Shown piece after piece: positions 1-10,868 of a DNA stretch of 64,000 bases. A program made the translations under genes and the position numbers. Numbering within the stretch: the first letter of the stretch is position 1; every line of letters starts with the position of its first letter. This DNA comes from Aldehydirespirator sp965116195 (GTDB lineage Bacteria; Actinomycetota; Acidimicrobiia; Acidimicrobiales; Aldehydirespiratoraceae), in NCBI GenBank assembly GCA_965116195.1, contig OZ220491.1, positions 868,001-932,000 on the forward strand. Reading direction: 5' to 3'. The notes beneath the pieces were generated by a model. The model was not told where the DNA came from, made no database searches, and saw only the letters and a program-made list of their open reading frames with translations.

Positions 1-1040
1 GGCTGCAGAGACTGCTGCGCGGTCAAGACCCTGAAGAGGTATGGCAGAAGGTGCTCGCCGGTGTGGTGGAAGGCACTGTTGCCGACACCGACCTGCGGGC
101 GCTCTGGCAAACCCACGCAGCCGACGTGGATCTGGTGGGATTGGCGAAACGGCTCACGGCGCTAGACGTATGGGTTGTCACACCTGGCGATGCCGGCTAT
201 CCGCAGCGCCTGGTGGATGACATTGATCCAGCGCCGGTGCTGTTTGGCCGGGGTCGTGTCTGCGATGGTGTGACACCGGCGGTCGCAATCGTCGGCACAC
301 GTCGCTGTACTCCCACCGGTCGCTCGGTGGCTGTCGAGTTGGGGGCAGGTTTGGCAGAGGCGGGTGCTGTGGTGGTGTCCGGCTTGGCGCTTGGTATCGA
401 CGGTGCTGCACACAGGGGAGCCTTGTCGGTCACCGGATCTGTCGTGACAGGTGTCGTTGGCAGTGGCCTTGACGTGGTGTACCCACGAGGTAACAGCGAT
501 CTGTGGCAGGCGGTCGCTGAAGCGGGAACCCTGCTGACCGAGGCACCGTTGGGTGCGGAGCCGGAGGGGTGGCGGTTCCCTGCTCGCAACCGTCTGCTGG
601 CCGGGTTGGCCGATGTGGTTGTGGTGGTGGAGTCCAAACGTGCCGGCGGGTCAATGCACACGGTGGAAGAAGCCCTCAAGCGCGACGTGACGGTGATGGC
701 CGTGCCCGGGTCTGTGCGTAATCCCGCCGCAGCCGGTACCAACTTCCTGCTCAGCGAAGGGTGCGCTCCGGTGTGTTCAACCGATGATGTGGTGGTTGCG
801 CTGGGCCTCGTCACCGAGGGCCGTGTCGCTGCGGGCGTGAACCCCGGCACCGGCAGTCCGCTGCCGTCCCTGGATTCGTTTCAGCAGCGGGTACTTGATG
901 CGTTGGACGACGGCCCGGTGAGTATTGACCAGTTGGTCATGCGTGTAGGTGCCCGCTCGCTTGAAGTGCTTGCCGCCACCGAGCAACTCGAGGCGCTGGG
1001 CATGGCCACACGCGAAGGAGGCCGCGTAATGAGGGCATAG
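1..1040 (+). CDS. dprA: DNA-processing protein DprA (5' end outside window)
   Basis: Single-strand DNA-binding protein that loads RecA during DNA uptake. The reading frame is already open at the first bases (frame of position 3), so the start lies upstream of the window. The Rossmann-like DprA core is clear: VAIVGTRRCTPTGRSVA, then VVSGLALGIDGAAHRGAL, then EAPLGAEPEGWRFPARNRL and the VVVVVESKRAGGSMHTVEEA segment. A C-terminal winged-helix-like tail (DALDDGPVSIDQLVMRVG) follows, as is common in the family. In actinobacteria dprA lies near xerC; here an RM remnant sits between them. Confidence 0.93.
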   Translation, partial: LQRLLRGQDPEEVWQKVLAGVVEGTVADTDLRALWQTHAADVDLVGLAKRLTALDVWVVTPGDAGYPQRLVDDIDPAPVLFGRGRVCDGVTPAVAIVGTRRCTPTGRSVAVELGAGLAEAGAVVVSGLALGIDGAAHRGALSVTGSVVTGVVGSGLDVVYPRGNSDLWQAVAEAGTLLTEAPLGAEPEGWRFPARNRLLAGLADVVVVVESKRAGGSMHTVEEALKRDVTVMAVPGSVRNPAAAGTNFLLSEGCAPVCSTDDVVVALGLVTEGRVAAGVNPGTGSPLPSLDSFQQRVLDALDDGPVSIDQLVMRVGARSLEVLAATEQLEALGMATREGGRVMRA

Positions 1041-1160
1041 CACCGCCCTCGGGAACTCGCTACTGACTGACAGCAAAAGTTGCCCAGTTGGGAATACTGA
1101 AATACATTGAAAACCTAATTGCCTCTGTCACGCTGAATGGAAGGTAGACTCTGACAGCAC

Positions 1161-1310
1161 ATGCGACTGGTAGATGGAGTGAGGCCAATGCTGCCTGAGG
1201 AATCAGCTGATCTTGAGCTCGCGGACAGAAGCGTGGATAAACCACTGTGCAGATGGTTCGGACTGCCACCAGACTCGATAGGTACTACCGATCTGGGCGG
1301 AACGGTATGA
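1161..1310 (+). CDS. small ORF coupled to the methylase remnant
   Basis: A 49-codon ORF beginning MRLVDGVRPML whose TGA overlaps the ATG of the methyltransferase remnant as ATGA. The overlap and the AT-richer composition shared with the RM genes suggest it belongs to that insert. No helix-turn-helix of a controller protein is recognisable, and no function can be assigned. It may be one of the coupled micro-ORFs seen elsewhere in the window. Confidence 0.35.
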   Translation: MRLVDGVRPMLPEESADLELADRSVDKPLCRWFGLPPDSIGTTDLGGTV

Positions 1311-2356
1311 CTCCTCGAATGCCACTTCATGAAACTGCAATTTCGGCCGATCCGCTCACCACGCAGGTGCATTGTGGTGATGCTCTAGAAGTCCTGCAGA
1401 GTTTTCCGTCATCGTCGATCGACTGCTGTCTGACATCCCCTCCCTACTGGGGGCAGCGAGAGTACAGCAATGGAGGAATCGGACTCGAGTCAACATCTGA
1501 AGAGTACATCAATGAGCTTTAAGCAATCGTGTCTGAAGTCAAGCGTGTGCTGACTCCTGGTGGATCATTTTGGCTCAATATTGGTGACACTTATCGCAGC
1601 AAGTCTCTGGTCGGAATACCATGGCGCGTTGCCCTCAAACTAATTGATGAGCAGGGGTGGTTGCTAAGAAATAATGTGATTTGGCACAAGGTGAAGGGAG
1701 GGCCAGATAATTCAACAGATAAACTCAGGCACGTTTATGAAGATGTGTTCCACTTTGTTCTTCGCAAGAAATACTATTACGACGTAGACGCTATACGCTC
1801 AAAACCTCGTCAAGCTCGCCTAAAGAACGGAACCGTTGTCTCCGCTACGGGTGTCTCCGGAGTACGGTACAAGAAACAGATTGAGCTATCAACAGCTTTG
1901 TCAGGTTCAGAAAAGGAGAACGCCTTATCATCACTGGATATGGTTCTGTCAGATGTGGCCGCAGGACTCATATCAGACTTTCGTATGATCATACGTGGTC
2001 AGCAGCGGACGACACATTCGGATAGCGAAAAGTTGTCAGGACGGGCAAAAGAACTGAAAAATAGAGGTTTCTACTTTCTCAAATATCATCCAAAAGGAGC
2101 CAAGCCCTCTGATGTATGCGATATCATGCCGGAAGATACTCAAGGGAGAGTCGGTCATTTCTCACCATATCCTGAGGACCTTTGTCGGATCCCAATTGTC
2201 TCAACATGTCCGCCTAAGGGGATTGTGCTTGATCCATTCTGCGGTACAGGTACCACTCTTGCTGTAGCTGTAAGTCTTGGTAGGGTGGGTATCGGTATTG
2301 ACATCGCTCCTGAATATGTGGCCATGACCAAAGATCGTATTGCGGCGTTACTGTGA
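1307..2356 (+). pseudogene. type II DNA methyltransferase, beta-type motif order, interrupted by an in-frame TAA
   Basis: Site-specific amino-methyltransferase (m4C or m6A). The catalytic motif TSPPYWGQREY lies near the N-terminus and the AdoMet-binding motif VLDPFCGTGTTLAVA near the C-terminus, the permuted order of beta-class enzymes. Both parts are in the same frame but separated by a TAA at 1520-1522 (..EYINEL stop AIVSEVKRVL..), so the full protein is not made without readthrough. The second part could restart at 1529 but would lack the catalytic motif. Its TGA overlaps the nuclease start as GTGA. Base composition is AT-richer than the flanks, suggesting horizontal acquisition followed by decay or an assembly error. 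Confidence 0.85.
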
Positions 2357-2891
2357 ATAAGATTGTAGATTTCTTTGGTTTTGATGTTGCAACAAGTGAG
2401 CAGGCGAACTGGGAGCGCATCGTCGCAGATCAACAATGTCCATTCGTAGGAAAGAGGTGCTTCAAGGTACGCAAATCGCAGCCCAGTGTTTCTATCGGTA
2501 CTTGCACAATTATGCATGGGCGCGGTTTTATCACAAAGTATGGACGTTCGAAGCTCAAAATAAGCACCTAGTTCTGGTCCTTCAAGACAAGTTCTTGGAT
2601 TATATGAAACGCGAGTTTCGGTTTGGACACTTGAGTGTAGCCAGAGACTCGGACCCGATGCACTTACATGCATATAGCTTGTCCAAGAATACAAGCGGTC
2701 ATAGTATCGCTCTTGCTGAGCGTTATAGTACTGATACGGAAGGGGTTGCTATTTGTTTGAGTCCTCAGGCTGAGACGAATGTAGAACTTTCGGAGATTGT
2801 GGCAGCGATAGAGTCGAAGATGACGGAATCCACATTGCTTGAGGCTAGAACTGCGACTGTAGGATTGTGTTGTGGATCGTTGGGAGATTGA
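2353..2891 (+). pseudogene. NotI-family restriction endonuclease remnant
   Basis: Starts with GTG overlapping the methylase stop. The first ~55 residues carry a cysteine-rich pattern (QQCPFVGKRC, then RKSQPSVSIGTCT) like the N-terminus of NotI-type nucleases. The frame then ends at 2571. A second frame, open from 2436 to 2891, carries VLQDKFLDYMKREFRFG and DSDPMHLHAYSLSKN, which look like a later part of the same protein. A frame change near 2550 and the short total length (NotI-like enzymes are roughly twice as long) indicate deletion plus frameshift. The tail runs into xerC. The family call rests on motif recognition only. Confidence 0.6.
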
Positions 2892-3750
2892 GGTTTGGGT
2901 TGGCTCGCTGACACGTGTGGCGGGTTCCACCAGATCTGTCTATGAGCGGGACTGCGCGGCTGCGGTTGCATGGTTTGAGGAGGCCGGGGTGGTTGATCCG
3001 GTTTCGGTGGACAGGCGTACATTGCGCGGCTATCTGGCCGATCTCACCCGTCGTGGCTACGCGCCCAAGACGGTGGCTCGCAAGGCTTCCGTGTTGCGCC
3101 GCTATTTCGGCTGGGCGCATCGCTCGGGACGGATCCTCGCCGATCCGACCCTGATGCTGGTAGCGCCGGCAGGCGCGTCCAGACTTCCGGAGATCCTCGG
3201 TGATGATCAGCTACAGACACTGATTGACAAGCCTGCTCGTGCCGGAGTTGAAGCCTCGCGCGATCAGCGTGACCTGGCCATCGTGGAGTTGCTCTACGGC
3301 AGTGGCCTGCGTGTCAGCGAACTCTGTTCAATCACCACCGATGACCTGGACCTGTCCCAGGCAACGCTTCGTGTCTGGGGCAAGGGAGCCAAGCAGCGTC
3401 AGGTGCCGCTCAGTGAGCCCGCTGTTGCGGCTGTGCGCTGCTGGCTGGCCGAGCACCGCTGCGAGTACGTGACCGCTGACACACCACCTGACGCTGTGTT
3501 TTTGAACCAGAGAGGCCGAGTCATAACGCCACGCGACGTGCGCCGCATCCTCGATCGCCGCAGCGTTGTGCCGACTCACCCGCATGCTCTGCGCCACACG
3601 TTTGCAACTCACCTGCTTGACGGCGGAGCCGACTTGCGAGCCGTACAGGAACTGCTGGGTCACGCGGACATCGCCACCACCCAGATTTACACCCACGTCA
3701 GTCGTGAACGTCTGCGAGAGGTACACCGCAGCACCCACCCCCGCGGCTGA
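2872..3750 (+). CDS. xerC: tyrosine recombinase XerC
   Basis: Site-specific recombinase acting with XerD at the chromosome dimer-resolution site. At 292 aa the length is normal. There is an N-terminal SAM-like core-binding domain (about 1-90) and a C-terminal catalytic domain with R147 (SGLRVSEL), K171 (GKGAKQR), H238 and R241 (HPHALRHTF), H264 (LLGHADI) and the nucleophile Y273. The GTG start overlaps the tail of the nuclease remnant. Called XerC rather than XerD because it lies near dprA and because the second recombinase of the window sits in the conserved pyrG-nudix-xerD context. Confidence 0.9.
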   Translation: MDRWEIEVWVGSLTRVAGSTRSVYERDCAAAVAWFEEAGVVDPVSVDRRTLRGYLADLTRRGYAPKTVARKASVLRRYFGWAHRSGRILADPTLMLVAPAGASRLPEILGDDQLQTLIDKPARAGVEASRDQRDLAIVELLYGSGLRVSELCSITTDDLDLSQATLRVWGKGAKQRQVPLSEPAVAAVRCWLAEHRCEYVTADTPPDAVFLNQRGRVITPRDVRRILDRRSVVPTHPHALRHTFATHLLDGGADLRAVQELLGHADIATTQIYTHVSRERLREVHRSTHPRG

Positions 3751-3883
3751 CTGAGATTCAGGATTGAGTGCTTGCAGCGAAGTAACTAATGACTGCATTG
3801 AATAGCATTAGCTTGGAGTCGCTCAGTTGAAGACTGCGTCCTAGGTGCGCGCCGACTTGAGTGGTACGCAAGTGTAGGAAGTG

Positions 3884-4015
3884 ATGAAAAGATCGGTTCT
3901 TGGCAAGTCAGTATCTGCAGAAGTAGCGCGAAGGTTTATTAGGAATTTGCTTGCCAACTCAGAAGTAGGTGTAACTATGGAGGCGCAGGTGGCTGAACTC
4001 TTGAAGGTCAGATAG
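3884..4015 (+). CDS. possible 43-aa ORF
   Basis: ATG with an AGGAAG about 3 bases upstream opens a 43-codon frame (MKRSVLGKSVSAEV.., ending in LLKVR). It lies in the ~280-bp gap between xerC and the MNT-HEPN gene. It resembles nothing I recognise and may be a remnant of the same mobile insert. Only the ribosome-binding site and open frame support it. Confidence 0.25.
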   Translation: MKRSVLGKSVSAEVARRFIRNLLANSEVGVTMEAQVAELLKVR

Positions 4016-4034
4016 TGAACTTACAGCGTAGTTG

Positions 4035-5024
4035 CTAGTTTGTGGGCGTGTTGAGCTCTTTGCCTGACCACAGGTCAAACCTGTTGCGTACGGTTTCTAG
4101 TTTGACGCAAGCACTTGCCAGTGTCTCAGCTGCAATCCCAGTATCACGGTATCTAATGCGGTACTCATCCAATACTTGTCTGGCAAACTGAACTGCGATA
4201 GCAGAATATTGTTCAGCCAGTTCGTGCAATGCTTGGGCTTCCAAACCCAGGGCATAAAAGTTCTCTCTGTAGGTTCCAGCCTGTCGCCATCTCCAGGATT
4301 CCTCTAGCAGTGCTGTAGGGATCATTGAGTAACGATGCGACAAATGTACAGGTATCAAAGTAATGAGGTTATTGGCAATGTGAGTACGAGGTGGAGGTTC
4401 GCCTTGCATCGCCACCAGAGCCTTGAGTCCGTGCTCAATAAGCATGGAACCGTGAGTGCAAACAGCCTTCAGGCGATGTTGCCGCAACCGTATGGAGCGG
4501 GGGTTGCCATCTCCTGACGAGCTTGTCTCCTCTGTATCTGCTCTGTAGCGTAGAACGATCTCATCGAGTTCGTCTTCGATATCCCTCAGTCTGCTATCTA
4601 CCTCACCCCTTTCCGAGTCGCGCATCCCGATCTCCTTTCCCCAGTCAACAGGCCGCTGAGCGCCTTCGGCCAGTGGCACAACTCGCTCTGCAATCCCGGC
4701 TTCAAACGAATTGCGTACCAGTTTGGTGCGATGCTCCCATTCAGGTATGTCAGTCACCAGCAAATCAACCCAATAACCTACTTTTTCTCGCGCCGCAATC
4801 CGCAACATGTCGCCATGAGTACAACGCTGTTTGTAGTCCAAATCGTTGTAGATGACTATCAAGTCTATGTCGCTGTCTGTGGTGGCGGTTCCATCGGCCA
4901 CCGAGCCGAACAGCAGTACCTTGCGGGCACCGTACTCTTCAACGAACAGTTGTGCCACGCGCTGAGCGGTAGCAAGTGTAGGAGCAGGGCGCGTCTTGCT
5001 GCTGTCAGTCAGTGTTGCGCCCAT
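4035..5024 (-). CDS. MNT-HEPN fusion protein (minimal nucleotidyltransferase + HEPN), copy 1
   Basis: The N-terminal domain (about 15-125) is a minimal nucleotidyltransferase with the metal-binding pattern LLFGSVADGTATTDSDIDL and a third carboxylate in WVDLLVTD. The middle and C-terminal part is HEPN-like: an amphipathic helix around THGSMLIEHGLKALVA, then PPPRTHIANNLITL and a long helical tail. MNT and HEPN proteins normally form two-gene toxin-antitoxin pairs in which MNT modifies and silences the HEPN RNase; here they are one 329-aa polypeptide. I see no clear Rx4-6H RNase motif near the C-terminus, so activity is uncertain. It converges on the decayed RM/xerC block. A paralogue lies at 29683-30630, also convergent with a DNA methylase. 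Confidence 0.75.
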   Translation of the reverse strand: MGATLTDSSKTRPAPTLATAQRVAQLFVEEYGARKVLLFGSVADGTATTDSDIDLIVIYNDLDYKQRCTHGDMLRIAAREKVGYWVDLLVTDIPEWEHRTKLVRNSFEAGIAERVVPLAEGAQRPVDWGKEIGMRDSERGEVDSRLRDIEDELDEIVLRYRADTEETSSSGDGNPRSIRLRQHRLKAVCTHGSMLIEHGLKALVAMQGEPPPRTHIANNLITLIPVHLSHRYSMIPTALLEESWRWRQAGTYRENFYALGLEAQALHELAEQYSAIAVQFARQVLDEYRIRYRDTGIAAETLASACVKLETVRNRFDLWSGKELNTPTN

Positions 5025-5048
5025 GCCTGCATCCTAACGTAGCTTCGG

Positions 5049-7733
<2,685 letters not shown>

Positions 7734-7759
7734 TCGACACTCCTTTCGCAACCTGGGCC

Positions 7760-7778
7760 GGGTCCCCCGAAGGGACCC
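7760..7778 (-). promoter_or_regulatory. 5'-leader hairpin upstream of SLH copy A
   Basis: A perfect 7-bp stem (GGGTCCC/GGGACCC) closes a 5-base loop (TTCGG on the coding strand) about 27 bases before the start. The leader of copy B (47384-47430) is clearly related (ACAGGTCnGCGGTnGGGTnCCTTCGG) and keeps part of the stem with wobble pairs. It could be a leader element controlling translation or mRNA stability. Confidence 0.45.
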
Positions 7779-8328
7779 GACCGCAGACCTGTATTGGTTG
7801 GCTCAACATGTTAGCCTTCTACCGAACCCGGCGCAACTCATCGCGTGCTTGGCGCAACTCATCGCAGGCTTGCGGGGGCGGGTTCGGTGGGGCCGCCGCA
7901 CCACTCGCAGGTAGCCTGCCGCCGAACCCTGCGTGACTCATTGCAGGTAGGTCTACGTTGGCTTTTTCGAATACAGTCGCTTCTTGGTGTCAACACCGCC
8001 AACAGAGCGCGTCGGTGATGCTCAACGCTCCATCTTCAAACCCCGGTCTTCAACGGCGGTGACAGCGTGGTGATGACCCTGCGGCTGGGGCAGGTGATGA
8101 TATGCGGGTGGACAGTGCTATGGGCGTTGACCCCATGACCTGTCTGTCGGCTGTCAAGTTGAGGCCGACTTTAGTTGGTGGTGAGGTCGAAGCGCTGCTG
8201 TGTCGGTGGTGTTGGTGTGGTCGTAGGGAGTTCAGCGCGGCTAGGCGGGTGAATTCCATTACGCGGGGACCGCCTGTTTGCGTGAGCCGCACTGTCACGT
8301 TGGGTTTGTGACTCGTGCTGAGTGTGTC
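7779..8328. other. intergenic region, no convincing gene
   Basis: Holds the presumed promoter region of SLH copy A and short direct repeats (GCGCAACTCATCGC at about 7829 and 7852). Small open frames exist on both strands (for example 8102-8311 +), but none has a good ribosome-binding site or recognisable motif. Confidence 0.5.
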
Positions 8329-8775
8329 TCAGGGATCGTGGGTGTGGTTTATGGCTTCTATGATGCGGTCGGTGTTGGCTCGGTCTTCGTAGATCAGACG
8401 GATCAACCAGTGGCGCAGGTAGCGCGTCAGGCTGTTGCGGATCCAGATGATCCCGCCGGTCAAGGCCAAGGCCATACCCAGGGCAACGAAGATCATGCCG
8501 TTGCCCGATGACACGATCTCAGACAGCAGATCGCTGGCTTCAGAGGTGGCGATGTCGCCGCGGCGCCACAACATGCCCGCCACCGCAACAACCACTCCCA
8601 GCACCAGCATCACCAGGCCCAGCCTCGCTCCGGTGCGTTCCGGATTGGCCCTGCCACCAGTGACACCGAGTTGTTTGACTGCGGTCTCAAACTCCTGCAG
8701 GCGTGGTGCCAGTGGCGGGTCAGCGGGTGTGTCGGTGTTGCCGGATGACTTGTCCTTCGTCTGTGACTTTCTCAT
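8329..8775 (-). CDS. small membrane protein at the end of the liv cluster
   Basis: 148 aa with two membrane segments: LGLVMLVLGVVVAVAGML (about 52-69) and GMIFVALGMALALTGGIIW (about 92-110). The N-terminus is polar and charged. GGAGCTCC lies a few bases before the ATG. It is the last gene of the branched-chain amino-acid-type ABC transporter cluster, 90 bp after livF, so probably cotranscribed. Its role is unknown; it could be a transporter accessory. Confidence 0.7.
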   Translation of the reverse strand: MRKSQTKDKSSGNTDTPADPPLAPRLQEFETAVKQLGVTGGRANPERTGARLGLVMLVLGVVVAVAGMLWRRGDIATSEASDLLSEIVSSGNGMIFVALGMALALTGGIIWIRNSLTRYLRHWLIRLIYEDRANTDRIIEAINHTHDP

Positions 8776-8864
8776 GTCAGGAGCTCCTTTGCGGGGGGTT
8801 CAGGGCTGCGTTGCAGCGGACACCGAAGCGGGTTTCGGGAACCTGCCGGTGTGGACCCTACTTG

Positions 8865-9566
8865 TCACTTGTCGCCGAGGTAGGCGGAGGTGAGCGTCTC
8901 TGCCACTGCCTCTGGGTCACCGACCTGTTGGACACGGCCCCCCAGCATCACCGCAGCACGGTCAGCCACGCCCAGCACCGTCTGGGCGAACTGTTCCACG
9001 ATGAGAATGGACAAACCGGCTGCGGCCATGTCGGCAACTGTGTGATACAACTCGGCGACGATCAGCGGCGCGAGCCCCATGGACATCTCGTCAATCAGCA
9101 GCAGAGCCGGGTCGGTGGCCAAAGCCCGACACATGGCCAGCATCTGCTGTTCGCCGCCCGAAAGCGTGCCCGCCGTCTGGTTACTTCGTGGTGCCAGCTT
9201 TGGGAAGTGTGCGAAGGAGCGCTCCTCAACCTCGCTCACAGCAGTACCGGAGTAAGTGACCATCCGCAGATTTTCCCGGACTGTCAGATTGGGGAAAATG
9301 CCTCGGCCCTCGGGGATCAGGCACACACCGGCCCGCGCCAGCATGTGGGTATGGGCACCGGTGACCTCACGTCCCATCAGCTTGACATCTCCCGCCGTGG
9401 GGTTGATCTGACCAACACAGACGGCCAGCGTGGTGGTCTTGCCAGCACCGTTGGGACCCAGCAGGGCCAGAACTTCGCCCGCTTCCACGGTCAGATCCAC
9501 CCCGTGCAACACCTCGATCAGGCTGTAGCCGGCACGTATGCCGTTCAACTCCAGCACCGGGTTCAT
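8865..9566 (-). CDS. livF: branched-chain amino-acid ABC transporter ATP-binding protein LivF
   Basis: ATPase subunit energising import of branched-chain amino acids or related compounds. Walker A LLGPNGAGKTTT, Q-loop region, signature GTLSGGEQQMLAM and Walker B LLLIDEMSMGL are all intact. The MNPVLELNG start gives 233 aa, normal for LivF. A longer frame exists upstream but consists of a degenerate duplicate of this start. The ATG overlaps the TGA of a 50-codon linker ORF as ATGA, so translation is probably coupled to livG. Confidence 0.9.
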   Translation of the reverse strand: MNPVLELNGIRAGYSLIEVLHGVDLTVEAGEVLALLGPNGAGKTTTLAVCVGQINPTAGDVKLMGREVTGAHTHMLARAGVCLIPEGRGIFPNLTVRENLRMVTYSGTAVSEVEERSFAHFPKLAPRSNQTAGTLSGGEQQMLAMCRALATDPALLLIDEMSMGLAPLIVAELYHTVADMAAAGLSILIVEQFAQTVLGVADRAAVMLGGRVQQVGDPEAVAETLTSAYLGDK

Positions 9567-9715
9567 GTTGTTGCGGTTCGTTGGGATGAGCGCAGGCCGT
9601 AGCCGACACGCAGGCCGTTCAACATCATGACGGGACTCATGGTGTAATGGGCCAGGTGGTTTCGGTGTGGGCTGTGGGCGGCACGCACACCGTTCAATTC
9701 CAATGCCGGGTTCAC
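9563..9715 (-). other. coupled linker ORF between livG and livF, made of ghost copies of the livF start
   Basis: GTG overlaps the livG stop (GTGA) and, after 50 codons, TGA overlaps the livF ATG (ATGA). The linker begins VNPALELNGVRA, and again MMLNGLRVGYG internally, two degraded copies of the LivF N-terminus MNPVLELNGIRAGY. It looks like a tandem duplication of the livF start that kept stop-start overlaps at both ends. Confidence 0.7.
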
Positions 9716-10563
9716 TGTTCGAACTCCGTTGTGGCTTCCTTACCGAGGTAGGCGGCCTGTACGGCCGGGTCGGCTCGCACCTGCGCTGGTGATCCCTCGG
9801 CGATGATCTTCCCGAAGTCAAGAACAAAAATACGTGAGCACACATCCATAACAAACGACATGTCATGTTCCACCAACAGCACGGCCAGTCCGTCGGAGCA
9901 AAGCGACTTGATCAGCGTTGCCAAAGAAGATGTCTCGGTGTTGTTGAGGCCCGACGAAGGTTCGTCCAAGAGCAGCACCTGTGGCTTTGTGGCCAGCGCG
10001 CGCGCCAACTCCACTAGTCGTGCCGTACCGGTCGGCAGGCCTGCAACTGCCTCATGTGCGATTGAGGAGATACCCACCTGCTCCAAAAGGGACTGAGCCT
10101 CCTCCAGAGATCGCCCGCCTGGTGATCTCCAGCGTCGTCCTGTCTCAGCCGCGCTTTTGGATCTCCAGCGTCTACGTGTTTCTATGGCCACGCGAACGTT
10201 GTCCAGGGCACTCAGTTGACCGAACACCTCCAACTTCTGGAAGGTGCGAGCCACGCCCAGGCGGGCACGCCGGTAAACGCCCAGCGGCGTGATGTCACGG
10301 CCATCAAAGTAAACGGCTCCCTCGTCGGGTCTGCGCAGCCCGCAGATCACATCAAACAGCGTGGTCTTGCCGGCCCCGTTCGGGCCTATCAAGCCCGATG
10401 TCTCGCCGACTCTGACATCCACGCTGGTCTGCGACAACGCCGTCAGACCGCCGAAGCGAACAGTCACACCGTGAGCCGCCAATCGAGAGGACACCATGTC
10501 GGCGGGCTTGCCCGTGTTCTGTTCAACTCGCTCGGTGAACCGGTTTGGCAGTGCGGTTCTCAT
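9712..10563 (-). CDS. livG: branched-chain amino-acid ABC transporter ATP-binding protein LivG
   Basis: Second ATPase of the transporter. Walker A LIGPNGAGKTTLF and Walker B VLLLDEPSSGLNN are intact. The signature is the diverged LPTGTARLVELARALA rather than LSGGQ, as in many LivG proteins. The ATG at MRTALPNRF overlaps the stop of an upstream repeat-built ORF; an internal ATG at MVSSRLAAHG would give the more usual length. The insertion rich in Arg/Trp between the Q-loop and signature (RRRWRSKSAAETGRRWRSP) is repetitive and unusual. Confidence 0.9.
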   Translation of the reverse strand: MRTALPNRFTERVEQNTGKPADMVSSRLAAHGVTVRFGGLTALSQTSVDVRVGETSGLIGPNGAGKTTLFDVICGLRRPDEGAVYFDGRDITPLGVYRRARLGVARTFQKLEVFGQLSALDNVRVAIETRRRWRSKSAAETGRRWRSPGGRSLEEAQSLLEQVGISSIAHEAVAGLPTGTARLVELARALATKPQVLLLDEPSSGLNNTETSSLATLIKSLCSDGLAVLLVEHDMSFVMDVCSRIFVLDFGKIIAEGSPAQVRADPAVQAAYLGKEATTEFEQ

Positions 10564-10868
10564 TGTTGTTCCGCGCCGGTCATGTGGCAGCGGGTGTTGG
10601 CGGTGATCACCTCAAGTGGGTTTCGCAGAGTATTTCTCAGCTGTTCCGCGCCGGTCATGTGGCAGCGGGTGTTGGCGGTGATCACCTGAAGTGGGTTTCG
10701 CGAGGCAGTTCTCATTGTTGTTCCGCGCCGGTCATAGGGTGGCAGGTGTTGGTGGTGATCACCTGAAGTGGGTTTCGCAGAGTATTTCTCAGCTGTTCCG
10801 CGCCGGTCATAGGGTGGCAGGTGTTGGTGGTGATCACCTGAAGCGGGGTTTCGCGAAGCAGTTCTCAC
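10560..10868 (-). repeat. four ~76-bp repeats forming a coupled linker ORF between livHM and livG
   Basis: GTG overlaps the livHM stop (GTGA); a 102-codon frame runs through four degenerate copies of a ~76-bp unit and its TGA overlaps the livG ATG (ATGA). The units contain ghost copies of the livG start: MRTASRNP versus MRTALPNRF. Each unit also has the palindrome GTGATCAC. The reading frame survives the repeats, which supports selection for continuous ribosome passage. Confidence 0.75.

Noticed and set aside
1520..1522. Recoding of the in-frame stop in the methylase
   Set aside because: The codon is TAA, which is not used for selenocysteine or pyrrolysine, and no recoding element is evident. 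Nonsense mutation or sequencing error is simpler.
8102..8311. 69-aa + strand ORF downstream of SLH copy A
   Set aside because: No ribosome-binding site, no recognisable family and overlap with other small frames; left as intergenic.
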